Positions 19,414 through 27,811 of a stretch of DNA of 44,904 nt are shown piece after piece. How positions within the stretch are numbered: the stretch's first letter is position 1; each line of letters opens with the position of its first letter. The notes beneath the pieces were generated by a model. That model worked only from the letters and a program-made list of their open reading frames with translations. It searched no databases and was not told where the DNA came from. The position numbers and the translations under genes were made by a program. The stretch is from a virus: positions 1 to 44,904 of the IMG/VR virus record IMGVR_UViG_3300031758_000142; one strand, written 5' to 3'.

Positions 19414-19458
19414 AAATGCCCTAACTATGCTCTTTTGATAAAAGGGCATTTCTTTTTT
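19414..19458 (+). terminator. Rho-independent terminator after rusA
   Basis: AAATGCCCT (19414-19422) pairs perfectly with AGGGCATTT (19443-19451), followed by CTTTTTT. The 9-bp stem and U-run form a good terminator. It separates the regulatory unit from the late transcript and lies only 15 bp upstream of the portal promoter box. Confidence 0.8.
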
Positions 19459-19472
19459 ATAACCTTTTTGCA

Positions 19473-19480
19473 TAAATTTG
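19473..19480 (+). promoter_or_regulatory. Late promoter -7 box TAAATTTG (portal)
   Basis: TAAATTTG is a perfect match to TAnnTTTG and ends 6 nt before the portal ATG at 19487. Given the usual distance from -7 box to start site, the mRNA would begin at or within a few nt of the ATG. Confidence 0.6.
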
Positions 19481-19486
19481 TAATCA

Positions 19487-21700
19487 ATGGCGTTTACTAT
19501 AACTAATCAACCAAAGCAGTTTTTGTCAGAAAGTGAGAAAACTAAAATTTGGTACAAGGAGAATCTTCAGTTCATAATGAGTCATTTCAACAAAAGAAAT
19601 GATCGTATTTCTAGAGTTCGTCAATCAGTCGATTTGGAAAATCCTATTGATGAAATTGTTCGTATGTACACATACTACCTTGGCAGACAATCAAACAAAG
19701 ATTACTACTACACAACTCAAGACCAAAACAACTGCGACCTTCCAACAGTATGGATTAATGGACAAAAGGTGACCTCTTTGGTTGACTTTATGGTTGGTAA
19801 CGCCATCAAGATGATTGAGAATATCGAACCATCTGTAAAGGCTCAAAGTAAAGCGGCAATGAACAAGAAAACTGAAATCTTGGAGAAAGCATTGTTGATG
19901 TTTGACGCTCCAGAGATTTTTGAAACATTGGCTGATTACGGAGTTGAATACGCCCCTTTGGGTAACGATACTGAAAAAATGGAAAGTCCTGAAGATGTGT
20001 ATCGTTATATGGAGTATGACTACAGGCAGTACACCGAAGTAATCGGTATGCGTATGGCAGAAGATATTCTTCTTCGTAATGACTATCGCAATAAACTCAA
20101 GCAAGCATTTTTGTATACCTTACTCGGAGGTAGAGTAGGTATTGAAAACAGAGTTGAAAATGCAAAGCAATACTTTGATGTCATACTCCCCCATAACTTG
20201 ATTGTAGATATGGCGAAGGATGATGACTTTAATTCTGATGCCCGATTTGTTGGGAAAGTAGATTGGTTGAATACTACGGATGTAATCGAAAGATATCAGC
20301 AATGGCTTACTACAGAGGAGATTACAGAAATCAAAGAAATCACAATGAACAACCTGTATCAGCTTTTGGATTTGACTACACATCCATATGCAACGAACTG
20401 GGCGTTTAACTTTAACAACCTTCCAACTTTGGCCTGTGTAACCGGCTATTGGATTGGTATGAAAGATTTGGGTTACGAAGAGTCAAAAGATAAATTTGGC
20501 AACACCCATATTTCTAAAATCAGAAACGGACGCAAGAGTAAGTTTTGGACCAAGACGGTTTACAAAGGTACTCTCATCGGAAACAAATATGTTGTAGATT
20601 GGGAAGAGGTTACCAACCAAGTTCGTAAACACGACAATCCCGGAGATGTAGAATTGCCATTGAAAGTGTTTATCCCGAATATGGTAATGGGAGAAAATCG
20701 TTCTGTAGTTGCTCGCTTGCACCAACACCAGGACCGCATCGATTACATCACAAACGAAATAACCAAAATGATGAACCGTGCTAAAGGCAAGGTGTATATC
20801 ATCAACCGACAAAAACTCGGTACTTCAACTGCCAAAGATGTTATCTCTGATTTTGAACGCTTGGGTATCCACGTTACTGATGGCTCTGCTACTGGTGAAG
20901 ACTTTGTGGCAGGTCAAGATGCTCGTATGGTGGAAGTAGTCGATATGACACTCGATCCTAACGTAAACCAATTGATAAATCTTCGTAGAGAAGAAGAGCG
21001 TTTGATGGAAGAGATTGTGAACATTCCAAAAGTTGCTCTTGGTCAACAAAGTGGTTATGTCGGAGCCAAAACTCAGGCAGGTACAATTGCTCAATCTAAC
21101 TTGGGTACATCTTACCTATACCAAGGCTTTATTGAGTTCTTCCAAAAGAATCTTGCCTTCAGTTTGAATCAGTATAAAGTATCATTGATTTCTGAGTCCG
21201 AAGATGAAATTCCTGTAGTTGGTACTCGTGGAAAACAATGGTTGAAGATCACCAAAGATTTCCAAATGGAAGAACTTGGCGTTTACATCAAAGTAAAAGA
21301 CTTTATCGATGACGCATCTCGTGAGCGTTTGTTGTCTTTGGCACAGGCGGCTATGCAGAACCAACAGATTGATATGTTTGATTATCTTACTATCGAACAG
21401 GCGAGAAGTTATACTGAGTTGTTGGCTGACCTCAAATATGCTATGAATAAGAAAAAGCGTGAGGCCCAACAGCAACAGGCAATGATGCAAATGATGCAGC
21501 AGGCTCAACAAGAACAGCAAATGGCTGCACAACAGCAAGTTGCTGGAATGAAAGAGGAAGGTGCAAACTATCGTGCTGAAGTTGGGGCTCAGTCTCAATT
21601 AGCAAAAGAGGCGATGAAATCAGGTATGTCGCAAGAGCCGACCGCTGAAGACGGAGCAGTTGCTGAAGAAGAAATGATGGCTCAAATGATGGGCCAATAG
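19487..21700 (+). CDS. Portal protein (737 aa)
   Basis: The size suits P22-like and crAss-like portals (~725-800 aa). Residues ~395-435 (FIPNMVMGENRSVVARLHQH, then DRIDYITNEITKMMNRAKGK) and the later RREEERLMEEIVNIPKVALG segment followed by AGTIAQSNLGTSY correspond to the portal stem and clip region I associate with these families. The C-terminal ~80 residues are Gln/Met-rich with a coiled-coil character (QQQAMMQMMQQAQQEQQMAA), a possible barrel or DNA-facing extension. It is the first late gene, behind a leaderless promoter, and precedes scaffold and capsid genes as in most tailed phages. No terminase lies before it here. Confidence 0.85.
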   Translation: MAFTITNQPKQFLSESEKTKIWYKENLQFIMSHFNKRNDRISRVRQSVDLENPIDEIVRMYTYYLGRQSNKDYYYTTQDQNNCDLPTVWINGQKVTSLVDFMVGNAIKMIENIEPSVKAQSKAAMNKKTEILEKALLMFDAPEIFETLADYGVEYAPLGNDTEKMESPEDVYRYMEYDYRQYTEVIGMRMAEDILLRNDYRNKLKQAFLYTLLGGRVGIENRVENAKQYFDVILPHNLIVDMAKDDDFNSDARFVGKVDWLNTTDVIERYQQWLTTEEITEIKEITMNNLYQLLDLTTHPYATNWAFNFNNLPTLACVTGYWIGMKDLGYEESKDKFGNTHISKIRNGRKSKFWTKTVYKGTLIGNKYVVDWEEVTNQVRKHDNPGDVELPLKVFIPNMVMGENRSVVARLHQHQDRIDYITNEITKMMNRAKGKVYIINRQKLGTSTAKDVISDFERLGIHVTDGSATGEDFVAGQDARMVEVVDMTLDPNVNQLINLRREEERLMEEIVNIPKVALGQQSGYVGAKTQAGTIAQSNLGTSYLYQGFIEFFQKNLAFSLNQYKVSLISESEDEIPVVGTRGKQWLKITKDFQMEELGVYIKVKDFIDDASRERLLSLAQAAMQNQQIDMFDYLTIEQARSYTELLADLKYAMNKKKREAQQQQAMMQMMQQAQQEQQMAAQQQVAGMKEEGANYRAEVGAQSQLAKEAMKSGMSQEPTAEDGAVAEEEMMAQMMGQ

Positions 21701-21730
21701 AAAATATTTGTAAATTTGTATATATTATAC

Positions 21731-21738
21731 TAAATTTG
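21731..21738 (+). promoter_or_regulatory. Late promoter -7 box TAAATTTG (scaffold)
   Basis: TAAATTTG ends 8 nt before the scaffold-like ATG at 21747. A second TAAATTTG lies about 20 bp upstream at 21711-21718. The gene could be transcribed both from the portal promoter and from here. Confidence 0.5.
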
Positions 21739-21746
21739 AAAAATAT

Positions 21747-22703
21747 ATGAGTGAAAACTTTTTATCGGATATTGCTGATCAATTGAGAAATCAGACTCCC
21801 CCTGTGGCTCCTACAGCAGTAGAGCCAACACCAGCAGAGCCTACGCCTGCTCCTGTAGCAGCAGAACCCACACCTGCTGAGCCTGTTGTTGCTGCTCCGG
21901 TTAATCCTCAGATTACCGATAGCGTAACCGCAGTTGCTAAAGAATGGTGGGAAAGCGATGAACCAGCTCCTGCTGATCCAAAGCCAACAGATAAAAACGA
22001 ACCTCAGCAACCACAAGCCCAAACCGATTTGGATGAAGACTTGAAGTTGTTGATGGAGTATAAGAAATCTGGCAAAACTCTAAAGGACTTTGTCAACGAC
22101 TATAAAGTTGATGACATTAGTACTTGGAGTGAAGAACAGGTTGTAAAAAATGGAATCAAAGAATTTATGGGCTTGGAGGGTGAAGAACTCGAACAAGCAA
22201 TCTATGAATACGATAACGCTTCCATTTTCCAAAAGAAACAATGGGCTGAATCTTTTAAGCAGCAGTACAATCAGAAGAACCAAGATAAACTGAAACAGTT
22301 GACTAGTTCTAATGATAAATTTGCTGAACAAGAACAAGCCGTTGCTCAAAAATACAATGCTGAATTAGAATCATTTTCTCAGCAAGTGGTAGGTCAAGAG
22401 TTGTATGGCATGAAAATCACAGACGAAATGTCCAAGGATTTGAAGAGCTTTATTGACAAAGAGTTTACCCTTCAGAGAGCCGATGGTTCGTTTGACGTTG
22501 AAAAGATGTATTCCATTGGCCTATGGCTAAAGTATGGAAAGGATCTTATGAGGGCCAACATCACCAAAGCCAAAAATGAAGGAAGGGATCAGATAATCAA
22601 AGAGGTTACTAATCCTTCTAAAAATATGACTGGTGGAGGAAGAGTTGTTGGTTCTGGACTTGAGGCCGCACAAGAGGCTTTTGTAGCTATGTTCCCTGGC
22701 TAA
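21747..22703 (+). CDS. Scaffold-like head protein (318 aa)
   Basis: Residues ~15-60 are a Pro/Ala/Glu/Val repeat tract (EPTPAEPTPAPVAAEP), followed by a long acidic helical region (DLDEDLKLLMEYKKSGKTLK to EQAIYEYDNASIFQ and coiled-coil SFKQQYNQKNQDKLKQLTSS) and a short C-terminal domain ending EAAQEAFVAMFPG. This highly charged coiled-coil plan between portal and capsid genes is typical of scaffolding proteins, which shape the procapsid and leave before or during DNA packaging. The identification depends on position and composition, not on sequence motifs. Confidence 0.6.
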   Translation: MSENFLSDIADQLRNQTPPVAPTAVEPTPAEPTPAPVAAEPTPAEPVVAAPVNPQITDSVTAVAKEWWESDEPAPADPKPTDKNEPQQPQAQTDLDEDLKLLMEYKKSGKTLKDFVNDYKVDDISTWSEEQVVKNGIKEFMGLEGEELEQAIYEYDNASIFQKKQWAESFKQQYNQKNQDKLKQLTSSNDKFAEQEQAVAQKYNAELESFSQQVVGQELYGMKITDEMSKDLKSFIDKEFTLQRADGSFDVEKMYSIGLWLKYGKDLMRANITKAKNEGRDQIIKEVTNPSKNMTGGGRVVGSGLEAAQEAFVAMFPG

Positions 22704-22733
22704 ACAAAAAGGGACACTAAAAAAATAACATAA

Positions 22734-24083
22734 ATGGCAACTATTTCAAACCTTCCATTAAGTCAATCTTTATTGCTTAAAGGACTTTCATTGCCTAACA
22801 AAATGGCAATGGTTTATAGCCAAGACTTCGGCTATAACGTCTTGACCCAGTTGACTTCTAAATTGGCGAGTTCTATCTCTAGCCCACAGGCAAAAGTAGA
22901 AATCTCTTCTTTGGGAAACTTGGGTGTTTACTCTAAAATTACTGCCAACGGTGCAATTGTTACTGGTACATCTTTGATGTCTGTACCTGTACAAGATGCA
23001 AGCAAATTCCGTATTGGTGATATCGTTGCTGATGGTAACTTGGTTCAAGCGTTGGTTACTGATGTGGATTTTTCTGGTAACAAAATTTTTGTTGCTCCTC
23101 ACACAACTGCAACTTTGACTGCTGGTACCCACTTTGTGGCTAACACTCAGGCTAAGCGTTTCTTTGATGCTTCTGCTAACCGTAGCTCAATGGGTAAAAC
23201 CACTTTGAACTACACACCTGATACCGACTTTGCTTTGACTGCGGTAACTCGTGAAAGTTCACACCAATCTCGTAGAGATCGTATCGCTTCATTCGTGAAG
23301 TGGAATGGCGATTTCTGGTGGAGGTCTTATGACGATTTGACTTTGAAGGCTTTCGCTAAACAGTTGGAGTATAAATATGCTTTCTCTGAGCGTGCTATCA
23401 AAACTGGACCTAATGGTGAATACTTCACTACTGGTGGTTTGCGTTGGTCAATCATCAACAACGGTGGTTCTTATATGTCTTTGACTTCTGAGTTGACTCA
23501 GTCTGTATTCAACGACTTCTTGGAGCAAATGGTTCGTGTATCTGCTGAAGGTGGACGTAAATTGGTTGCTTTGATGGGATCTGCTGCTATGGCTCGTTTG
23601 CAAACTATCTTGGGTGACTACATTAAGTTCGCTGGTACTGCTAACACCTTGGGTGGAACTTCAGTAACTGGTTTGAACGTAATGAAGTATGCTTACGCTG
23701 GTTTGGAAATCGAATTCGTTCGTTGGTCTTTGTTGGATGACGAGATGTTCCGTGGTGAATTGTCTGCCGTTAACGGTAAGCCTCGTATGAGTAACTCTAT
23801 TTACTTCATCGACTTGACTCCTATCCCTGCTGCTGATGGTTCTGGAACTATTGCTGCTCTTCAGAAATACCACTTCAACCAAGATGAGTTGCTTGCCAAC
23901 TACGTTCCTGGTATGATTGGTTTGGAGTCTAGCGATCCTTCAACCATTAAGGCTGCTTTGAGCGGTGGTCAGTCTGTATCTTTGGGTACTTCTGATGTTG
24001 ACGGAGTTGACTTCCACATTCTTTCTGACTGTGGTTTGTATTGTGTTGCAGACAAAATGGGTCTGATTGAATTTGCAATCTAA
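22734..24083 (+). CDS. Major capsid protein (449 aa)
   Basis: Position after portal and scaffold, size, and a composition rich in Ala, Gly, Ser and Thr point to the major capsid protein. The codons are strikingly uniform (TTG for Leu, GGT, GCT, ACT, CGT), as expected for the most abundant protein. A beta-rich inserted region lies at residues ~70-135, and SHQSRRDRIASFVKWNGDFW followed by LTLKAFAKQLEYKYAFSERA may be the spine-helix region of a HK97-type fold; that fold is inferred, not proved. It lacks its own -7 box and has an A-rich upstream sequence (AAAAAAATAACATAA). Confidence 0.78.
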   Translation: MATISNLPLSQSLLLKGLSLPNKMAMVYSQDFGYNVLTQLTSKLASSISSPQAKVEISSLGNLGVYSKITANGAIVTGTSLMSVPVQDASKFRIGDIVADGNLVQALVTDVDFSGNKIFVAPHTTATLTAGTHFVANTQAKRFFDASANRSSMGKTTLNYTPDTDFALTAVTRESSHQSRRDRIASFVKWNGDFWWRSYDDLTLKAFAKQLEYKYAFSERAIKTGPNGEYFTTGGLRWSIINNGGSYMSLTSELTQSVFNDFLEQMVRVSAEGGRKLVALMGSAAMARLQTILGDYIKFAGTANTLGGTSVTGLNVMKYAYAGLEIEFVRWSLLDDEMFRGELSAVNGKPRMSNSIYFIDLTPIPAADGSGTIAALQKYHFNQDELLANYVPGMIGLESSDPSTIKAALSGGQSVSLGTSDVDGVDFHILSDCGLYCVADKMGLIEFAI

Positions 24084-24099
24084 TTAATTATTTACTAAG

Positions 24100-24867
24100 A
24101 TGTCAATTGCTGTTAAACAATTCGTAATAGGTCCTGCCGCCAGTGCTACTGCTGCCGGTGATGTGGCCGCTTCTGCTGGTGTAATGCGTTTCGATTTGGC
24201 TGATACAAACGTAACAGGTGTTGTGCCTGTGAATTTGAGAAGCTATCCTCTCGTATTGGCTAGTGTTTCTGGTGGTATGTATCAGGCAGGTGCTGCTGAA
24301 GTTTTGCGTGTAATTACTATTACACCAACTGCTGCAAACTCTACTGATTATCGTGTCGTATTGAGTGCTGAGAAAGGTCAAACTTTCAACAACAACTTGC
24401 CTCAGGAAGTGCAGAATGTGTTTTACCACACTACTCCTGTTTCAGGTGGAACTGCTACCACTATTTGTGATGCGTTCCGTGCTGCTATCAACGCACATCC
24501 TTACTGGAACACTCGTGTTGTTGCTTCTGGTACCACTACTTTGATCATCACCGCTAAAGCTGGTTTCCCTATCTTTAGTGCCGCTGGTGGTCCTTTGTTG
24601 GCTACTGTGGTTACTACTGCTGGTTCTCCTTCAGTTGGTATTGGTGCTACTTTGCTTGCAACTGGTACTTTCCCAACTGTTGATGACGGAAATGGTCTTC
24701 CTGTAAGCGGTCAGACTTACAACGTAATCTCTTACGATTACGAAGTTGAGTCTAAGGCTGCTCAGGGTGGTGCTATCCGTGAGAAACACATTATCTATGT
24801 TAACTCAACTGGTAACAACTCAACCTTGTTGAGCTTGTTGCAACCTTTGTTGTCAACTAGATTCTAA
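24100..24867 (+). CDS. Putative decoration or head-surface protein (255 aa)
   Basis: Small, Ala/Gly/Thr/Val-rich and almost wholly beta-strand, with codon use like the capsid gene, which indicates high expression. It follows the capsid gene by 16 nt and ends at a strong terminator. Capsid-decoration or head-fibre proteins often occupy this place, but no family signature was seen, so a tail component is also possible. Confidence 0.5.
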   Translation: MSIAVKQFVIGPAASATAAGDVAASAGVMRFDLADTNVTGVVPVNLRSYPLVLASVSGGMYQAGAAEVLRVITITPTAANSTDYRVVLSAEKGQTFNNNLPQEVQNVFYHTTPVSGGTATTICDAFRAAINAHPYWNTRVVASGTTTLIITAKAGFPIFSAAGGPLLATVVTTAGSPSVGIGATLLATGTFPTVDDGNGLPVSGQTYNVISYDYEVESKAAQGGAIREKHIIYVNSTGNNSTLLSLLQPLLSTRF

Positions 24868-24886
24868 TCTAGCCCCCATTGAAAAG

Positions 24887-24919
24887 AGGGTCGGGAATTT
24901 TCTCGGCCCTTCTTTTTTG
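24887..24919 (+). terminator. Rho-independent terminator after the head genes
   Basis: AGGGTCGGGA (24887-24896) pairs with TCTCGGCCCT (24901-24910) over 10 positions with two G-U pairs and a 4-nt loop, followed by TCTTTTTTG. It closes the head-gene unit. Confidence 0.8.
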
Positions 24920-24938
24920 TTTTAGAAGTAAAATAATT

Positions 24939-24946
24939 TATATTTG
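24939..24946 (+). promoter_or_regulatory. Late promoter -7 box TATATTTG
   Basis: A perfect TAnnTTTG box ends 12 nt before the ATG at 24959 and directly follows a terminator, so the 281-aa gene has its own transcript. Confidence 0.6.
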
Positions 24947-24958
24947 TAAAAAAGTATT

Positions 24959-25804
24959 ATGCGTATAAAAGCCCAATTAATCCCACAACGAACTCGTGGA
25001 AACATTTCCATCGTAGGTTCTTATCGAGACAAAAAGAATGATAAAGAATTATTCTTATTGCACACAGGTAAAAAAGTAGTTTCTCATATCGAAGAAAACG
25101 AAAGAATTTTCCAATACTCTTTTGAGTCTGGATATCCTCTTACGTTGAGTTTTGATGATGAAGACTTTCAAGACAAGAGTGTTATTGATTTTTGGAAGAA
25201 CCACCCTTTGGTTTTTACTGAGGGTTACTCTAATCTTAATTTGGTTTCAGAGCAATTTACATTTGAAATCAAAGAAGAAAGAGTAAAGGTAGAATACGAA
25301 GTATTGCTGTCCAAGTTGGAGTGTGTTTCTATTGTTAGTTCTATGACCGACAAAGAAAGAAGAGACTTGGTATTTGCTTTGGGCTCAGATCCTCGTGGTA
25401 TGTCACTAAAAGAGGTATACATTCATTTGATTGGTTTGGCATTGAATGGCGTTGCCATTGCCAAGAGAGACAGCGTATTTGTATTTAGAAAAGTCCGTGG
25501 CGAAGAAAGAGTTGCGACTATCTATGCGAACAAGGCCGTACAATTGGGTATCGTTAAGCAAGAAGGTGTTGTTTACAAAATTGGTGGTAGAAACTTAGGT
25601 ACAACAATCGATGCTGTAGTTTCAGCAATTATTGCAGATTCAGAATTGTTTGAAAACTATATCAAGCCAGAAGTTGATCGTTTGGAAAAAGACGAACTCT
25701 CTCAAATTGAAACCATTGGTGATTTAGAAATCCCAAAGGAATTAGAGAATTTGATTCCAGCAATTACTGCTTCTGAGAAAAAGAACGCAGGAAGAGCAAA
25801 ATAA
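24959..25804 (+). CDS. Hypothetical 281-aa protein in the structural cluster
   Basis: The product starts MRIKAQLIPQRTRGNISIVG. Its first ~100 residues are strand-rich; residues ~125-200 are helical (SSMTDKERRDLVFALGSDPR then MSLKEVYIHLIGLALNG), and the C-terminus is acidic and ends KNAGRAK. It is isolated as a single-gene unit between two terminators. The location suggests a virion or assembly role, but no family is recognised. Confidence 0.6.
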   Translation: MRIKAQLIPQRTRGNISIVGSYRDKKNDKELFLLHTGKKVVSHIEENERIFQYSFESGYPLTLSFDDEDFQDKSVIDFWKNHPLVFTEGYSNLNLVSEQFTFEIKEERVKVEYEVLLSKLECVSIVSSMTDKERRDLVFALGSDPRGMSLKEVYIHLIGLALNGVAIAKRDSVFVFRKVRGEERVATIYANKAVQLGIVKQEGVVYKIGGRNLGTTIDAVVSAIIADSELFENYIKPEVDRLEKDELSQIETIGDLEIPKELENLIPAITASEKKNAGRAK

Positions 25805-25828
25805 ACTACCTGTTATTGTTTATGAAAG

Positions 25829-25857
25829 AGTGGGGTCAAAAGCCCCACTTTTTATTT
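25829..25857 (+). terminator. Rho-independent terminator after the 281-aa gene
   Basis: AGTGGGG (25829-25835) and CCCCACT (25843-25849) form a perfect 7-bp stem with a 7-nt loop, followed by TTTTATTTT. The next promoter box starts 15 bp later. Confidence 0.85.
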
Positions 25858-25871
25858 TCTTTGAAATTTTG

Positions 25872-25879
25872 TATCTTTG
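25872..25879 (+). promoter_or_regulatory. Late promoter -7 box TATCTTTG (connector operon)
   Basis: A perfect TAnnTTTG box ends 5 nt before the ATG at 25885. It heads the longest transcription unit of the window, from the connector genes to the nozzle-like gene, which are linked by one-base TAATG overlaps. Confidence 0.6.
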
Positions 25880-25884
25880 ATATA

Positions 25885-26676
25885 ATGACAGGTGCACAAT
25901 TTTGGTCATACTTACAACAAAAAATCGATAAAGCATATTCTGCTTATTTAGATAACGCCAAGGCTAATGCTTTGATTGCGGAAACTATGCAGCGTTTGGT
26001 AGATAAGTACTGGCGTAAAGAGTCTTTGGAAGTTGATGCCGATGAGATGATGCCATTTTTGGTTAAGGCTCAAAGCGTTACTCCTGTTGCCGGGGTAGTA
26101 AAGATTAGTACTCTTCTGCCTAACTATATGCACATAATGTATATGACGGCAAACTACGAGCAGTCCTTTACTGTTACTGCTGTTAGCGGAACCACTTTGA
26201 CCGCTGCCAATCACACCCTGCGTAAGGGAGATACAGTTAAGTTTGGTGCAACTTCATACATCGTAACCAAAGTAAAAAACGATACTTTTGATTTAGGTAC
26301 CGCAGGTTTGACTACCGGCACATACAAAAGAGTTTTGGTTCGTAGCGTAAAGCAAATGCAGTCTGATCGTAAGGGAAGTCCCTTCCATAAGGCAAACATC
26401 GTTACGCCTCGTTTCGAACCTCAGACTGATGGAACAAGTACCCCAAAGTCATTTAAGATTTCTCCATCAACTGATTTAGTTACAATAAGTGTAGATTATG
26501 TTCGAACATCACCCCTCGTCATTGACGTTGCGAATACGACTACGACATTGGAAGATTATTATTCTAGTAAGTTCCTTTATCGTCTTATGGATGAGTGCGT
26601 GCTAAATTTTGGGACTCAGACAAAAGACCCAATGACTCGTCAAATGGCTCAGCAAGATATAATTGAAAATCCCTAA
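25885..26676 (+). CDS. Connector or adaptor-type protein (263 aa)
   Basis: The start at 25885 is chosen because the promoter box lies just before it; an upstream ATG at 25816 would place the terminator inside the coding region. The N-terminal ~60 residues are helical (WSYLQQKIDKAYSAYLDNAK), followed by a beta-rich domain and a C-terminal helical stretch (FLYRLMDECVLNFG). The plan fits head-tail connector or ring proteins. It is joined to the next gene by TAATG. Confidence 0.5.
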   Translation: MTGAQFWSYLQQKIDKAYSAYLDNAKANALIAETMQRLVDKYWRKESLEVDADEMMPFLVKAQSVTPVAGVVKISTLLPNYMHIMYMTANYEQSFTVTAVSGTTLTAANHTLRKGDTVKFGATSYIVTKVKNDTFDLGTAGLTTGTYKRVLVRSVKQMQSDRKGSPFHKANIVTPRFEPQTDGTSTPKSFKISPSTDLVTISVDYVRTSPLVIDVANTTTTLEDYYSSKFLYRLMDECVLNFGTQTKDPMTRQMAQQDIIENP

Positions 26677-27314
26677 TGATTTTATTGTCAGAAATAGTAG
26701 AAGAAATCCGCAACGACTTAAACAGCGGAATGACGTACAACGATAGTCGTTGGGACGATGAATACATTGAGTCTAAAGTTCATAATGCAAGGGCTACTCT
26801 CATCGGTCAGTATATGATCAAGGTGGGCAAGTTCATCAATGATGCTTGGGTTCAAACATTGGATATCAGTTTTGAAGACTATGAGAAAGATTGCAGCTTT
26901 GTAACTTTTGAATGTCCTAATGTTATTTCTATTGATGGTCATAATGATGGCTTTGTATATGTTGGTCACGTTAATGGATTCAAGCCTTTTCCAAGAATCA
27001 GAAAAGGTTACAGCACATTGACTAGGCATTCTCTTTTTGCGAAAAAGAAAGAGATTATGTGGGACTACAAACACTTGGAGCAGAATAGAATGCTCTTGCA
27101 GTTTTACAACACCAACAAGTTACAATATGTAACGGTTAGAGGGATGTTCAACAATCCTATTTTGATTCCTAACTTTGATAAAACCATTGATCATTATCCA
27201 GTTGATGCCAACCTGAAAAGGGAGATAGTAGACCTTGTCACAAATGACCTGATTAGAAAAACTCAGCGTCCTGTTGAAGTTACTCAAACTACTCAAACCG
27301 AAATACCTAGATAA
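26676..27314 (+). CDS. Ring or tail-adaptor-like protein (212 aa)
   Basis: Length and position match the ~200-aa adaptor/ring proteins of podoviruses (T7 gp11, P22 gp4). The start MILLSEIVEEIRNDLNSGMT and helical C-terminal segment (DANLKREIVDLVTNDLIRKT) agree with the helix-bundle core of that group, with strands between (FVYVGHVNGFKPFPRIRKGY). The assignment is by context and layout. TAATG overlaps link it to both neighbours. Confidence 0.55.
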   Translation: MILLSEIVEEIRNDLNSGMTYNDSRWDDEYIESKVHNARATLIGQYMIKVGKFINDAWVQTLDISFEDYEKDCSFVTFECPNVISIDGHNDGFVYVGHVNGFKPFPRIRKGYSTLTRHSLFAKKKEIMWDYKHLEQNRMLLQFYNTNKLQYVTVRGMFNNPILIPNFDKTIDHYPVDANLKREIVDLVTNDLIRKTQRPVEVTQTTQTEIPR

Positions 27315-27811
27315 TGAAAATTGATGATATAATCGCAGCGGCTTGCGAAGAGTTAAATACTTCTTATGAAAACAATGCTTTGTGGTTTGAGGTATTGATT
27401 AACCAAGCGATACGGTCTCACAAAACAACCTATAAGTTGATTTTGAAAACTACTGAGCTTACGATCATCGATAAGAAAGCCACAATGCCTAGTGACTTCA
27501 CTAAGTTGGTTAGAGTGTATTTTTGTGGGGGTCAAGTAAATGAATACTATTGTCCTGAGATTGATTACACTATTCAGGGCGATGTTTTAATATTTTACAA
27601 GGCTCTTGATGATAACACCAAAGTTCAATTAGAATACTATGGATTAAATACCGATGCAGATGGCGTGTTTATTATTCCCAATGATTGGGAGCGAATGCTT
27701 GTTGCCTACATCGGATGGAAGTATACCAGAAGATATGCTAAAGACTTTGGAGTTGCTATTATGCAGAATTATCAGCGTGAATATCAAACCCAAAAATTAG
27801 CAAATATATAA
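27314..27811 (+). CDS. Small ring/connector protein (165 aa)
   Basis: A helical N-terminus (IDDIIAAACEELNTSYENNA), a beta-rich middle (TKLVRVYFCGGQVNEYYCPE) and a final helical segment (WERMLVAYIGWKYTRRYAKD). The pattern strongly resembles the preceding protein in order of elements, so the two may form stacked rings below the portal. Identification is by position. Confidence 0.5.
   Translation: MKIDDIIAAACEELNTSYENNALWFEVLINQAIRSHKTTYKLILKTTELTIIDKKATMPSDFTKLVRVYFCGGQVNEYYCPEIDYTIQGDVLIFYKALDDNTKVQLEYYGLNTDADGVFIIPNDWERMLVAYIGWKYTRRYAKDFGVAIMQNYQREYQTQKLANI

Larger units (their letters stand above)
19210..19486. other. Intergenic region before the portal gene
   Basis: No gene of any length is convincing in these 277 bp. 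Notable parts are a GGGGGGAAAGGGGGG purine tract at 19338-19352, a run of five G at 19234-19238, an intrinsic terminator (19414-19458) and the portal promoter (19473-19480). The purine tract marks the junction between DNA metabolism and virion genes. Confidence 0.5.

Noticed and set aside
25816-25884. Longer start (MFMKEW) for the connector gene
   Set aside because: It would place the strong terminator and the promoter box inside the coding region; the ATG at 25885 follows the box.
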